DNA from: Thinopyrum elongatum
Taxonomy: Eukaryota > Streptophyta > Magnoliopsida > Poales > Poaceae
Assembly: GCA_011799875.1 (NCBI GenBank)
Contig: CM022301.1
Coordinates: 219,486,296 to 219,550,295, forward strand
Length of the DNA stretch: 64,000 nucleotides
Direction of reading: 5' to 3'
The position numbers and the translations under genes are program-made. Below are positions 1 to 11,300 of the stretch, one piece after another. The stretch's first letter is position 1. Each line of letters starts with the position of its first letter. The notes beneath the pieces are model-generated. The model was not told where the DNA came from and ran no database searches. It saw only the letters and a list, made by a program, of their open reading frames with translations.

Positions 1-189
1 GAGGTGTCTCGGTCATGACTACATGATTCCTGAACCCGCAAGGTCGCACGCTTAACGTTCGTTGACACTAGAGTAGTATTGGGATATTTGATGATTGGTA
101 ACCGAATGTTGTTTGGAGTCCCAGATGAGATCCCAGACATCACGAGGAGTCTCGGAATGGCCGAGAGGTAAAGATTTATATATGGGAAG

Positions 190-1747
190 TGCTACTTCTT
201 GAGCTTGCGTTGATTTTTCCCTTGAAGAGGAAAGGGTGATGCAGCAAAGTAGAGATAAGTATTTCCCTCAGTTAAGAACCAAGGTATCAATCCAGTAGGA
301 GGAACACACAAGTCTCCAATAGATGCACCTGCACAAACTAACAAACACTTGCACTCAACGCGAAAAAGGGGTTGTCAATCCCTTCACGGTCACTAGCAAG
401 AGTGAGATCTAATAGAGATAGGTATAAAAGATAAGTAAAAGTGTAAAATAAAGTAAATATAAATAAATGGCAGCAAGGTATTTTTGTATTTTTTGTTTTA
501 TAGATCTGAAAATAATATGATAGAAAATAGATCCGGGGGCCATAGGTTTCACTAGAGGCTTCTCTCTTAAAGAAAGCATACGGTGGGTGAACAAATTACT
601 GTTGAGAAATTGATAGAAAAGCGCATAGTTATGACGATATCCAAGGCAATGATCATGAATATAGGCATCACGTCCGTGATAAGTAGACCGACTCCTGCCT
701 GCATCTACTACTATTACTCCACACATCGACCGCTATCCAGTATGCACCTAGTGTATTAAGTTAACAAGAATGGAGTAACGCCTTAAGCAAGATGACATGA
801 TGTAGAGGGATAGATCCAAACAATATGGTAAAAACCCCATCTTTTTATCCTTAATGGCAATAATACAAATACGTGCCTCGCTACCCCTACTGTCACTGGG
901 TGAGGACACCGCAAGATTGAACCCAAAACAAAGCACCTCTCCCATTGCAAGATAGATCAATTTAGTTGGCCAAACCAAATCAATAGATCGGAGAGAAATA
1001 CAAAGCTATCTTAATCATGCATAAAAGAGTTCAGAGAAGACTCAAATAATATTCATAGATAATCTGATCATAAATCCACAGTTCATCGGATCTCAACAAA
1101 CACACCGCAAAAGAAGATTACATCGAATAGATCTCCAAGAACATCGAGGAGAACATTGTATTGAGGATCAAAGCGAGAGAAGAAGCCATCTAGCTACTAG
1201 CTATGGACCTATAGGTCTGTGGTAAACTACTCACACATCATCAGAAGGGCAGCAAGGTTGGTGCAGAGGCCCTCCATGATCGAATCCCCCTCCGGCAGAG
1301 TGCCGGAAAAGGCCCCAAGATGGGATCTCATGAGAACAGAAGCTTGCGGCGGCGGAAAAGTATTTTTGGTGTGCCCTCTGGTATACAGGGAATATTTGGG
1401 TATTTATGGAGCTGAGATTAGGGTTAGGGGAGTCCCGGGGGGCCCAAAAGACTAGGGGGCGCCCCTAGGGCTTGTGGCCCTCTCGTGGGTCCTCTGGCCT
1501 CCTCCCGAAGCTTCATGGTTGTCTTCTGGTCCAAGAAAAATCCTCAAAAAGTTTCGTTCCGTTTGGTATTGATTTTCTGTAAAAGACAAAAACAAGGGAA
1601 AAACAACAACTGACACTGGGCACTAGGTTAATAGGTTAGTCCCAAAAAATGATATTAAATAGCATATTAATACATATAAAACATCCAAGATGGATAATAT
1701 AATAGCATGGAACAACAAAAAATTATAGATATGTTGGAGATGTATCA
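190..1747 (-). mobile_element. Solo LTR of a TGATAC...GTAGCA (Sabrina/WHAM-like) gypsy element
   Basis: Read on the minus strand this starts TGATACATCTCC at 1747 and ends AAGAAGTAGCA at 190. It is flanked on both sides by the 5-bp direct repeat GGAAG (185-189 and 1748-1752), which proves insertion as an LTR element. No internal region, primer site or second LTR is present, so it is the product of recombination between two LTRs. A TATA-like CCATAAATAC lies on the minus strand near 1400-1410. The short ORFs seen across it are not coding. Confidence 0.93.
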
Positions 1748-2065
1748 GGAAGTCATATTTTGGGTTCCGGAAAAAGATGCAGTTTTTTCGGTATTGTACC
1801 GTGAAGCTTCTAGAAGGTTCCGAAGGATTCCGGAGGGGTCCGGAAGTCCACAAGTGGGTCCACCACGACCCAAGGGATGGCATGGGCTGAGGGGAGGCGC
1901 CCTGGCCTTATTTGCTAGGTGCACCAAGTCCTCAAAAGCCCATGTGGCTAGGGAAGGAAAAAAAATGGGAGTCCTAGTAGGAATAGGATTGGACTTGGTG
2001 TCCAAGTCCTCTCCCCCTTGGCTGAGCCCTAGGGCTTGGAGGGGCTGTTCTCCACGCCCCTCCAC

Positions 2066-2076
2066 CTATATATAGA
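2066..2076 (+). promoter_or_regulatory. TATA box of the BARE/Angela-like LTR
   Basis: CTATATATAG sits after the GC-rich U3 segment and about 440 bp before the LTR end, the usual position for the BARE promoter. Activity is not shown. Confidence 0.6.
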
Positions 2077-2517
2077 GGAGAGGGGGCGCCCCAAGAGGAC
2101 ACACCAAGCCCTTGGCGCCCCTCTCTCTCCCGTTACTCCGTAGTTCCTCCGTCCTCGTTCTAGTAGCGTTTGGTGAAGCCCCGCTGAACTAGCTCCACCA
2201 CCAGCATCACCACCACGCCGTCATGATGGTTGTGATCCCATCTATTTCTCCACCTTCTCTTGCTGGATCAAGGAGGAGGAGACATCATCGAGCCGCACGT
2301 GTGCTAAACTCGGAGGTGCCGTCCGTTCGGCACTAGATCGGTTAGATCGTGATCGGATCGCGAAGAGTACAACTACATCAACCGCGTTATATACGCTTCC
2401 GCTTTCGGTCTACGAGGGTATGTAGACACACTCTTCCCTCTCGTTGCTATGCTTTTCCTAGATAGATCTTGGGTGTTCGTAGGAATTTTTTTGATTTTCA
2501 TGCTTCGTTCCCCATCA

Positions 2518-3783
2518 GTGTCATCATGAGTTAGGTCTATGCGTAGATGTATATGCACGAGTAGAACACAAAGAGTTGTTGGTGTTGATGCTCAAATTGC
2601 TTACCTCTCTTGTCTTATTTGGATTCGGCGGTATTGTGGGATGAAGCGGATCGGACCAACCTTACATGTCCTCGCACATGAGACCGGTTCCACCGACTAA
2701 CATGCAACTTGTTTTGCATAAGGTGGCTAGCGGGTGTCTGTCTCTCCTACTTTAGTTGAATCTAATTTGATGAAGGCGGTCCTTATAGAAGGTTAAAAGG
2801 CAACTTGATTATCACTATTGTCACTTTGCATAGGTAAGAATGGTTCTTGCTAGTTGCCCATAGCAGCCACGTAAAATTTGCAACAACAAGGTAGAGGACG
2901 TCTAACTTGTTTTTGCAGGGCATGTTGTGATGTGGTATGGCCAAAATGTGATGTGATATAAGTTGATGTATGAGATGATCATGTTTTGTAATAGGTTCAC
3001 AACTTGCATGTCGATGAGTACGACAGCCGACAGGAACCATAGGGTTGTATTTAATTTATTAATCGCCATGTAATTGCTTTACTTTATCGCTATGCATTAG
3101 CAATAGTTGTAGACGCAATAGTTGGCGGAGACGACCACGTGAGGACACGATGACGGAGATCATGATGATGGAGATCATGGTATCATGCCGGTGACGATGG
3201 AGATCATGCCGGTGCTTCAGAGATGGAGATCAAAGGCACGAGATGATAATGGCCATATCATGTCACGTATTGATTGCATGTGATGTTTATCCTTTTTATG
3301 CATCTTATTTTGCTTAGAACAACGGTAGCATTATAAGATGATCCCTTCAATTAATTTTGAGAAATTGTGTTCTCCCTGAGTATGCACCGTTGCAAAAGTT
3401 CATCGTTTCGAAGCACCTCGTGATGATCGCGTGTGATAGACTCTACGTTCGCATACAACGGGTGTAAGCCAGTTTTACACATGCAGAATACTTGGGTTAA
3501 ACTTGACAAGTCTAGCATGTACAGACATGGCCTCAGAACACAGGAGACCGAAAGGTCGAACATGAGTCATATAGTAGATATGATCAACATGAAGATGTTC
3601 ACCATTGATGACTACCCCATCTCACGTGATGATCGGACATGGGTTAGTTGATTTGGATCATGTGTCACTTAGACAACTTGAGGGATGTTGATTTAAGTGG
3701 GAGTTCATTGTAATTTGATTAATTGAACTAAATTATCATGAACTTAGTCTTAATTGTCTTTGCAAAATTTGTGTTGTACATCA
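2518..3783 (+). other. BARE-type leader (5' UTR) with degenerate primer-binding site
   Basis: Directly after the LTR, GTGTCATCATGAGTTAGG (2518-2535) stands where BARE elements have the initiator-Met tRNA site GTGGTATCAGAGCCAGG, so the site is mutated. The rest is 1.25 kb of leader without coding potential. It ends just before the gag start codon. Confidence 0.7.
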
Positions 3784-4945
3784 ATGGCCCGCGCTGTAGT
3801 TCCCCTGAATTTTAATGCGTTCCTAGAGAAAGCTAAGTTGAAAGATGATGGAAGCAACTATGCGGACTGGGTCCATAACTTGAGGATTATCCTCATTGCT
3901 GCACAGAAGGCTTATGTCCTTGATGCACCGCTAGGCGACACTCCCCCTCCAGCGTCGTCTGTGGATGTTGTGAACATCTGGCAGGCACGTTCCAATGACT
4001 ACTCGATAGTTCAATGTGACATGCTTTACGGCTTAGAACCAGGGCTCCAAAGACGTTTTGAGCACCACGGAGCATATGAGATGTTCCAGGAGCTGAAATT
4101 GGTATTTCAAGCTCATGCCCGGGTCGAGAGGTATGACATCTCCGACAAGTTCTTTAGCTGTAAAATGGAGGAGAACAGTTAATGTTAGTGAGCATATACT
4201 CAGAACGTCTCGGTGGCACAACCGCTTGACTCAGTTGGGAGTTAATCTTCCAGATGACTCGATTATTGACAGAATTCTCCAATCACTGCCATCAAGCTAT
4301 AAGGGCTTTTTGATGAACTATAATATGCAAGGGACGGAGAAAACACTTCCCAAGCCCTTCATGATGCTTAAGGCCACGGAGGTAGAAATCAAGAAGGAGC
4401 ATCAAGTGTTGATGGTTAAAAAGACCACTAGTTTCAAGAAAGGCAAGGGAAAGAAAGGGAACTTCAAGAAGAACGGTAAAGCAGTTGCCGCTCCCGTGAA
4501 GAAACCCAGGGCTGGACCCAAACCTGAGACTGAGTGCTTCTACTGTAAGGGGAATGGTCACTGGAAGCGGAACTGCCCCAAGTACTTGGAAGATAAGAAG
4601 GCTGGCAATGTCAACAAAGGTATATTTGATATACATGTTATTGATGTGTACCTTACTAGTGCTCGTAGTAGCGCCTGGGTATTTGATACTGGTTCGGTTG
4701 CTCATATTTGTAACTCAAAACAGGAGCTGCAGAATAAACGAAGACTGGCTAAGGACGAGGTGAAGATGCGCGTCGGAAATGGTTCCAAGGTTGATGTGGT
4801 CGCCGTCGGCACGCTACCTGTACATCTACCTTCAGGATTAGTTTTAAACCTAAATAATTGTTATTGGTGCCTGCGCTGAGCATGAACATTATATCTGGAT
4901 CTTGTTTATTGCGAGACGGTTATTCATTTAAGTCAGAGAATAATG
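3784..4945 (+). pseudogene. gag: gag and start of protease, BARE/Angela-type, frameshifted
   Basis: Gag is the capsid and RNA-binding protein of the copia particle. The start ATG at 3784 opens a protein beginning MARAVVPLNFNAFLEKAKL, typical of this family. The frame is lost at the TAA at 4180-4182 and continues in another frame to 4879. The second part holds a basic linker (GKGKKGNFKKNGK) and a CCHC zinc knuckle at 4535-4576 (C-x2-C-x4-H-x4-C). The aspartic protease active site DTGS follows at about 4686-4697. A further frameshift near 4865 interrupts the protease, whose remnant runs on to the CACTA junction near 4945. Integrase, reverse transcriptase and RNase H are absent here. Frame loss at two points makes it non-functional. 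Confidence 0.88.
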
Positions 4946-5403
4946 GTTAACTTCTTTGCCGTCAGCCACGGACGGCAAACACTTCCAGCACTGAAAGTCA
5001 CGGTAATGCCCTTCTTTGCCGTCTGCATAAAGACAGCGGACGACAAAGAAGTTTGCCGTCAGCTTTCCTGGCCAAGCTGATGGCAAAGATCATGGACGGT
5101 AAAGAATAGTTGTTAGCCCTGTTAGGTGGCTAATGGCAGACTTTGCCGTCTACCGGCGGACAGCAAACATGCACTTACCTTTGTCGTTTGCTCTGTGACA
5201 TCAGCAGACCCGTGGCTTACCGCCACCCCTTCTCAGCCTTTGCCATCTGCCGGGCTGGTGTTTGCCGTCTACCAGCAGACAGCAGAATGACCAAATGGTC
5301 AGACCTGATGCTACCAGGTTGCACAGGTTGCTGCCACGTGTCTTCTTTGCCGTCTGCCTACCGACAACAAAGGTCTTTGCCGTCGACTGGCAGACGGCAA
5401 AGT
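4943..5403. repeat. CACTA subterminal inverted and direct repeats (TTTGCCGTC units)
   Basis: At least seven units pair a TTTGCCGTC-like half with a GACGGCAAA-like half, for example CTTTGCCGTCAGCC followed by ACGGCAAAC at 4956-4980 and GTCTTTGCCGTC followed by CAGACGGCAAAG at 5376-5402. Each can fold into a small hairpin. In the En/Spm family such subterminal arrays are binding sites for the element-encoded DNA-binding protein. Confidence 0.8.
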
Positions 5404-5479
5404 GCCTGTATTGCCACTGTTTTGTTTGTTTTCTGTTATTTCCCTGCATTTTCAAAACACAAATATGATATATATAGCA

Positions 5480-5706
5480 GTCCATGAATGCATAGGCCAT
5501 GTATCCAACATCTAGCAGTCCATCAATGCAAGAGAACACATAAGGGATTAAAAGATCCAATAGATACATAGTTTCACGGAGTTCATCCATATATACATAC
5601 ATAGTTTCACATTGTTCATCAATACAAAAAAAAACTAAACACTAGCAGTCCATCAATGCCAGCTTCCATGAAGTGAATCAAACCTGCAAAAATGGGAGTA
5701 AGAAAG
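5480..5706. other. CACTA non-coding region with short direct repeats
   Basis: AT-rich non-coding DNA in which CTAGCAGTCCATCAATGC occurs at 5511 and 5642, and CATAGTTTCAC recurs at 5567 and 5600. No gene is seen. Confidence 0.5.
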
Positions 5707-5784
5707 TTAGAAGAAGAAGAAGAAGAAGACTAGAAGAAGAAGAAGAAGAAGAGAAGAAGAAGAGAAGAAGAAGAAGAAGAAGAA

Positions 5785-5821
<37 letters not shown>

Positions 5822-6050
5822 AGAAGAATAAGAATAAGAAGAAGAGAGTAGAAGATGGAGAAAAAGAAATAAGAGAAAAAGGAAGAATAGAATATATTTT
5901 CTTCTTCTTCTCTCTTTTCTCATCTTTCTTCTTCTCTTCTATCTTTTTATCCTTTCCTTCTCATTCTTCTTCTTTTATTCTTTCTTTTTCTTCTCTTTCT
6001 TCTTCTATCTTTCTTTTTCTCCTCTTCCTTATTTTTCTTCTCTTATTCCT
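5707..6050. repeat. Long purine tract followed by pyrimidine tract (GAA/GAAA then TTC)
   Basis: 5707-5890 is nearly pure purine: (GAA)n to about 5790, then (GAAA)n to 5822, then mixed. After an AT-rich hinge at 5888-5899 the strand becomes pyrimidine-rich (TTC-like) to about 6050. The two arms are roughly complementary and could form a hairpin or triplex. The poly-Leu/Ser ORF across it is an artefact. Confidence 0.85.
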
Positions 6051-6430
6051 TATTTGTGTCATTTATGAGCTAACTTAGGTAATTATGCCATTTTTGAGCT
6101 AACTAAGCTTATTATGTCAATTTGGAGGAAAATAAGGTAAGTATATGTCATTTTTTTGCTAACCTAGGTAATTATGCCATTTTTGAGCTAAACTAGGCAA
6201 GTATAGGTCATTTTAGAGCTTAGGTAATTATGTCATTTTGGAGGAAAATAAGCTAAGTATATGACATTTATGAGTTAACCAAGGTTATTATGCCATTTTT
6301 GAAATGAATAAGCTAATTATGTCATAAATGAACTAAATAAGCTAATTTTGTCATTTTGGAGGATAATTAGCTAGCTAAGTATGTCTTTTTTTGGGGAAAT
6401 AAGCTAAGTATGTGGCATAATAGGGCTAAC
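6050..6430. repeat. AT-rich degenerate tandem repeat in CACTA
   Basis: About ten imperfect units of roughly 35 bp share the core GAGCTAA..TAGGTAATTATG(T/C)CATTTT, with a larger unit that includes TTTGGAGGAAAATAAG at 6121, 6238 and 6356. It is probably intronic or 3' spacer. Confidence 0.7.
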
Positions 6431-6492
6431 AAGCATGTACGAAGCTAAGTATGCATTTGTTAAGCAAAACACTAGAGAAAACTTACCGGAGG

Positions 6493-6870
6493 TCAAGCAC
6501 CGGGGTTCCTCGAGCTGGTTTCACCTGGAGAAGGGTTGTGCGATGCGGCTCCAGAGTTATGCTGCACCAAAGATCATTTGCAAAGTCTCGTTAGCATGAT
6601 GACACTCAAATGTTAAGACTAGTAAATAATGACCATTCAAATGAAACTCACCGTTCCCGCTCAAGTAATGACCGGCATCGGCGGATGGGTCGGACCGATC
6701 TTCTCGCACATAGACTGCACATTTGGTTTTGATTAGCCAGTCATATTAGTTAGTAATGAAACGAACATTACGTGCATGATTTGGCTAATATGCAGAAGAA
6801 ACTTGCCACGAGGAGCTCGTACATGGCCCGGTGAGCCACGTCATTCCATGCCTTCTCCTCCTCCAACAAC
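6493..6870 (-). pseudogene. CACTA ORF1 (Transposase_24/Ptta-like), last exons
   Basis: This is the 3' end of the ORF1 gene whose other exons are at 48691-50742. Exon 6803-6870 encodes LLEEEKAWNDVAHRAMYELL and is in frame with the coiled-coil exon that ends at 48696 once Tat-1 and one TSD copy are removed. Exon 6652-6714 (MCEKIGPTHPPMPVIT) and terminal exon 6493-6561 follow, with AG acceptors and GT donors on the minus strand and a TGA stop at 6493-6495. The product is the En/Spm-like ORF1 protein, thought to bind the subterminal repeats. The insertion abolishes the gene. Confidence 0.75.
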
Positions 6871-6875
6871 CTAGT

Positions 6876-7403
6876 TGTCGTGGTTTTGTCACGACAGATG
6901 TCCTAGTGAAAGGACTTAAGCGTGAAGCCATCGAATGATGATTAGCTTGTCGGGGTTGAGCAGGACGAGAGACACAGTTTACCCAGGTTTGGCCCCTCAC
7001 GGTGGAGGTAAAAGCCTACTCCTGCTCTTGTTGCTTATTGCTTGAGTATCGATTACAAGGGAGCGGATTCGCTTGACCTAGCTATAACCTGTCTATTCTA
7101 TGCCCGGGGCTCGCCTTTATGTACAGGTCGAGGCCACCGGCTTACAAGAGTCCCGGTCGGGTTATGACCCGTGACCGAGTCATATTCTAAATTGCTTGCC
7201 TTGTAAGACAAGTCGCCATATGGCGGCTTACACCTCTGGGCCACCTTCTGGGTCCAGGCCCTAAACCGGCCCATCTTGTGAGTTGCCCCTTCAGCCTTGT
7301 ACTTTGATCTCTCGGGCCTGTCTGAGGCCCATCGTCTTGAGTCGCCAGCGGCCTAACCCGGCCCTTCCAGGGCGGGTTATATCACGGGGTTATATCCCCA
7401 ACA
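6876..7403 (-). repeat. Tat-1 3' LTR (left copy)
   Basis: On the plus strand it starts TGTCGTGGTTTTGTCACGAC and ends TATATCCCCAACA. It matches the right copy throughout. On the minus strand the TATA region reads TACATAAAGG (about 7111-7121), whereas the 5' LTR has TATATAAAGG. Confidence 0.92.
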
Positions 7404-7678
7404 TTAGGCCCCAGATTGATTTGAACTTGTTCATGTCAATCTTCAATCCCTCCGTCTGCCGAATCTTCTTTTTATCCTTTTTAATCTCAGTCTTGAATAT
7501 CTTCATAACCCGCCATGAGAAAAGATGACGTCACCTCCATGATTTTGAGAAAACCTTCATGACGTCATAACGAATCTTTGTATAAATCTATCATTCCGGA
7601 AATCAAGGCGCCCCCTTGTTGTAAATTTATTGTGCCTCCTCGATCCTCGCACTGGCCATTTACTGTTCCCCCTTTTCC

Positions 7679-7690
7679 TTATAAATAGAC
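7679..7690 (+). promoter_or_regulatory. TATA box and 5' UTR of the Tat-1 antisense gene
   Basis: TTATAAATAGAC lies 275 bp inside the left LTR and is followed by a pyrimidine-rich, then GC-rich leader (about 7710-7878). A plausible donor (CAG|GTACCA near 7879) and an acceptor near 8375 (TTCTGCAG) would remove a 5' UTR intron just before the ATG at 8400. This suggests the antisense gene has its own promoter, independent of the LTR. Confidence 0.55.
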
Positions 7691-7878
7691 ACGAGGGCCC
7701 CTCCTTTTACCTTTTAACTTGTCTTCTCTGCTTCTTCTTCTTCCTCGCGAGTCCCTTCGCAACCGGAGCTCCGCCGCGCCCGTCGAGCTGCGCGGGCCTT
7801 CTTCACTCGAGGTCGTAGCACCACCCCGTCGTCGTCGGGACTCAGTGGCGCACCTCCGCCTTCCTCCATCACCATCAG

Positions 7879-8399
7879 GTACCACTCCCCTTCTTTCTTA
7901 GATCTACATTATATCACCTGAGTGCGTGTAGTTCATCGGTGTTCATCCCTTTCTTAATCCATCATATCTTGGAATAGATCCTGTTTTTGATCCAAAACAT
8001 CATAGAAGTATTGCGGTAGCAGTTTTGGCACCATCTTATACCTTTGGCAATTTGTATTCTTCGTATAATCAATGGATAGTCTGCTAGCTCTTCCGTTACC
8101 ACCCTTTTAGGTTTGGCAATTATTTTTCTTTTCTGAACTGCCCGTAGATCCATAAATATAGTTGTTGATTGTGAAACTTGTTTACTCCACACTTAGCAGA
8201 ATTTTCAACAATCCCCAATTTTTAGATAACTCACCTTCCACCTTGGGCGGCTTACCAACGTAGTTGTAACTCGCCAATATTTCAGAAGTTATTTCTTTTA
8301 ATTGACTCGCCATCACTTAGGGCGGCTTATCTTCATGCTCATCAAATAACCCACCATGTTCTGGTTCTGCAGCTTCCATCGTCCTTTAGGCGGCTCAAC
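7879..8399 (+). other. Probable 5' UTR intron of the Tat-1 antisense gene
   Basis: AT-rich, without coding signal, between a GT donor near 7879 and an AG acceptor near 8374. The minus-strand ORF at 7962-8192 is not supported as a gene. Confidence 0.4.
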
Positions 8400-11300
8400 A
8401 TGACAAAAACCACCCTCTGCAATTGGGGTCCTTCCCTAGTTACTGACGTAATCCTTAAAGATTTTGTGGACCAAGGTCTCTTGGCGACTCAGGAAGAAAT
8501 TGGCTGGCGTATGAGCCAAGGAGAGAATGTCCCCAATCCTGGTGAAGGAGAAGTGATAGTTTTTACTGATCATATCCTCAGAGGCTTCACACCGCCCGAG
8601 TCAAAGTTCTTTCGAGACATCTTGCACTATTTCAACCTTCATCCTCAAGATATAGGTCCAAATTCAGTAACAAACATTTGCCACTTTCAAATCTTTTGTG
8701 AAGTTTATCTGCAAGTAGAACCCATTGTTGCTCTTTTTAAGGAGTTCTTCTATATAAACCGCCAGACTGAGTGCGCAAGTGGTCCGACTCAAGAATTAGG
8801 TGGAGTCTCAATCCACAGACGCAGAGACGGCAGCTTTCCTGCAGCCATCTTACTAAGCCATCCTAAAGGATGGATAAAAACTTGGTTCTACTACAAGAAT
8901 ACCACCCCAGCTAATGAGAACCCTCTGCCCGGTTACCGGGCTGATCGCCTCCCTATTAATTTTGACCGACCAAGCAAACTTCTTCCAGATGAACATACTG
9001 AGGCACTCCAATATTATCCCAAAGTGTCAGCTTTGTTAGCCAATGGATTAACTGGAGTTGACTTAGCCCGCTGTTGGGTCTCATGGAAAATTCTTCCTTG
9101 AAGCTGCTGGCCCAGCTTAATGTATGAATACTCAGGCAAGTCAGATGATCCTCAACGGTATAGCTCTGATAACTTTACTACTGAGGAAGTTTTTCAAGCT
9201 GTGAACTCTTTACTTGGGGAGTCTCAAGAGAATTCTAACAAGACAGGACTGTTACCATTCTTCAAACTCAACCCGGCCCCAGCTGTAAGTATTATTTTAT
9301 ATTTGGCTTAAATATCCTTGATTTTATTCTGTGTCTCACTTATCAATCCTTTTTTATCATACAGCCCAACTCTGCCTTTTGGAAAAGAAAGATAAAAACT
9401 ATTGTGGCCAAACCCAGGACTGGCCCAAAGTCTAAGAAGAGCAAGCCAGCTGTTGTAGTTGAACCGGCTGTCGTTGGCGAGTCAGTCGACACCGACGATC
9501 AATCAGAGGTAGAACTTGATTCTCTTGGCCAACTCTTTGTTGAATTAGCTGACGCCTTTTGTTCTCAGGACGAGGTTGCCACAAGTCGGGCTGACGACTC
9601 TTGAGGTAATTCCTATCTCTTCCGGCTCAGACTCCGCACTCCAGAGAGAATACGGTGGGTCGTCCGAAAAGTAAAATTTTCTCATCCAGATGCTTACTTA
9701 GATCCACACTTTATTTTGAAGAAAACTCAGCATGACCTAAGACGCCAGACTCAAAGTGGCGGCTCAGACGATTTAGTGGCCGGGTTAACTCATGAACCCT
9801 CTGCCCGTAAGCGTCCTGCTGAGGTACCACACAGTCCAACTTCTTCTTTACCCAAAGCTGGTCTTATAAGACATCCTCTTAACCCTTCTGACTCCAATTA
9901 CCAGGATTCGCCACCATCTTCAGGCGGCTCATCTCAAACCCAGCTACCTGCCTTCATTGTAAACCGAGGGTGAGTCTTTGCATTTATTTTTAATCTTACA
10001 ACTTATTGTCATATACGTCTTAACACTCCAATGTGATCACAGGGTCAAAGCCAAGGAGAAGAAGAGAAAGGTTGGTGACTCTTCCAAGGCTCCCAAAGTC
10101 CCGAAGACTGAAGAACAGGTTCTGATAACCCCTGAGGTCCACACTGAAAATATTGAAGAACCTCACAACCAACAAGATGATCCGCCTCCACAGACTGATG
10201 CAACGGCTTCTGAGGCCATGGATATTGAAGCTAACCCGGCGGATAATCGTGACCCGCCAAGTCCTATTCCCTCTTCAACTCCTGTCAAGCCTATTGAAAA
10301 AATTCCTTCTGAGAAGAATAATGATGAAATTTCCATCATTGGGGTGGGTCACTCAACCCCCAAGACCTCCACCGTGCTGGATAAGCACTCAGCCAAAGAA
10401 GAGCCGGCCTTGATGGAAAAGGGCAACACAAAGCTTGATCTGCCAAACTGTGAGGCACTTAGCGCTGAAAAAGTATATGCAGGCTATTTGAGCCGTTTAA
10501 ATACAAGCCAGGACATGGAGGCCAGCCTGGTACATATAATGAAGAAAAAGTATGAGGTATGCTTGATCTTTCTCCTATTATGTCCTTGTATGTAGCCCCC
10601 AAGTCTTAACCATAGGAAAAAAATTTGAGTGTGGTGAAGACTTTGAGAAAAAATATGTGGACTCCAAATTGTAGCCCCCAAGGGCCGGGTTATCATGCAA
10701 ATGATAAGCCGGTTCTTTAACCTTGCTTGAAAAGGAAAACACCATGTAGCCCCCAAGGGTCGACTCAGCTTTATAAGGTGAGCCAGGTCTTTGATCACAA
10801 CCACTTAAGAAAAATTGCCCGTAGCCCCCAAGGGCCGGCTTAGTTTTATAAGATAATTCGTGTCTTTGATCACCAATACTTAGAAGAAATCACCTGTAGC
10901 CCCCAAGGGCAGGCTTAGATTTAGAAGGTAAGCTGGGTCTTCTTCAATATAATTTGAAAGAAAACGATGTACATTAGCCCCCAAGTGCCAAGGATATTGC
11001 TTGCAATGTGCTTGGGACTTGAATAGTCTTGCCCTAACATCTGTGTCAAAGGCCATCTTAACCAAATCAACACACTCAGTGTCGTCTTGAAATAATAACC
11101 CTCTGTTTAACTTTGCAGGAAGCATTAAGCCTGGGCGAGTCAGATCTAGCCGGCTTAAGAAAGAGCTTAAAGTCTGAACAAGCAGGATGCACCAAAGCTG
11201 AGTGAAGCTTGAAGTCTTCTTTAGAGGACTTAGAAAAAATGAAGGTCAAATTTGATGCTGACAGATCTGCTTTGGAAACTGAAAAGGCCACCTTATTGAA

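Larger units (their letters stand above)
1..2517 (+). repeat. 5' LTR of the BARE/Angela-like element, split by a solo LTR
   Basis: LTR sequence runs 1-189 and resumes at 1753-2517. The intervening 1558 bp is a separate solo LTR. The LTR ends CCCCATCA at 2517, and the start lies upstream of the window. A TATA box (CTATATATAG, about 2067-2076) precedes a short transcribed leader. The final 150 bases resemble the well-known 3' end of BARE/Angela LTRs, with the usual final CAACA changed to CATCA. Confidence 0.85.
1..4948 (+). mobile_element. BARE/Angela/WIS-like Ty1-copia retrotransposon, left part only
   Basis: The window opens inside the 5' LTR of this element. The LTR, a degenerate primer-binding site, a 1.3-kb leader and the start of gag-pol follow in the order expected of BARE/Angela/WIS elements. 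Gag begins at 3784 and carries a CCHC knuckle and the protease DTGS motif. The coding region stops abruptly near 4945, where CACTA-type sequence begins. The rest of the element (integrase, reverse transcriptase, 3' LTR) is not in this window and may lie past 64000. It is the oldest host element in the nest. The family assignment rests on remembered LTR and Gag sequence and was not searched. Confidence 0.88.
4949..6875 (-). mobile_element. CACTA (En/Spm) transposon, 3' portion
   Basis: The left boundary is the switch from copia coding sequence to hairpin-rich TTTGCCGTC repeats typical of Triticeae CACTA ends. I do not see the terminal CACTA motif, so the tip is eroded or was lost on insertion. 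Inside are subterminal repeats (to 5403), a purine/pyrimidine tract, AT-rich tandem repeats and three 3' exons of ORF1 on the minus strand. The reading frame is interrupted at 6871-6875 by Tat-1 and continues at 48691, so the two pieces were one element. The right half is truncated by Tat-2. Confidence 0.82.

Noticed and set aside
1219..1455. Plus-strand ORF of 78 codons and neighbours in the solo LTR
   Set aside because: Antisense to LTR sequence and not protein-like.
5678..5923. Minus-strand ORF of poly-Leu/Phe/Ser
   Set aside because: Translation of the GAA/TTC microsatellite.
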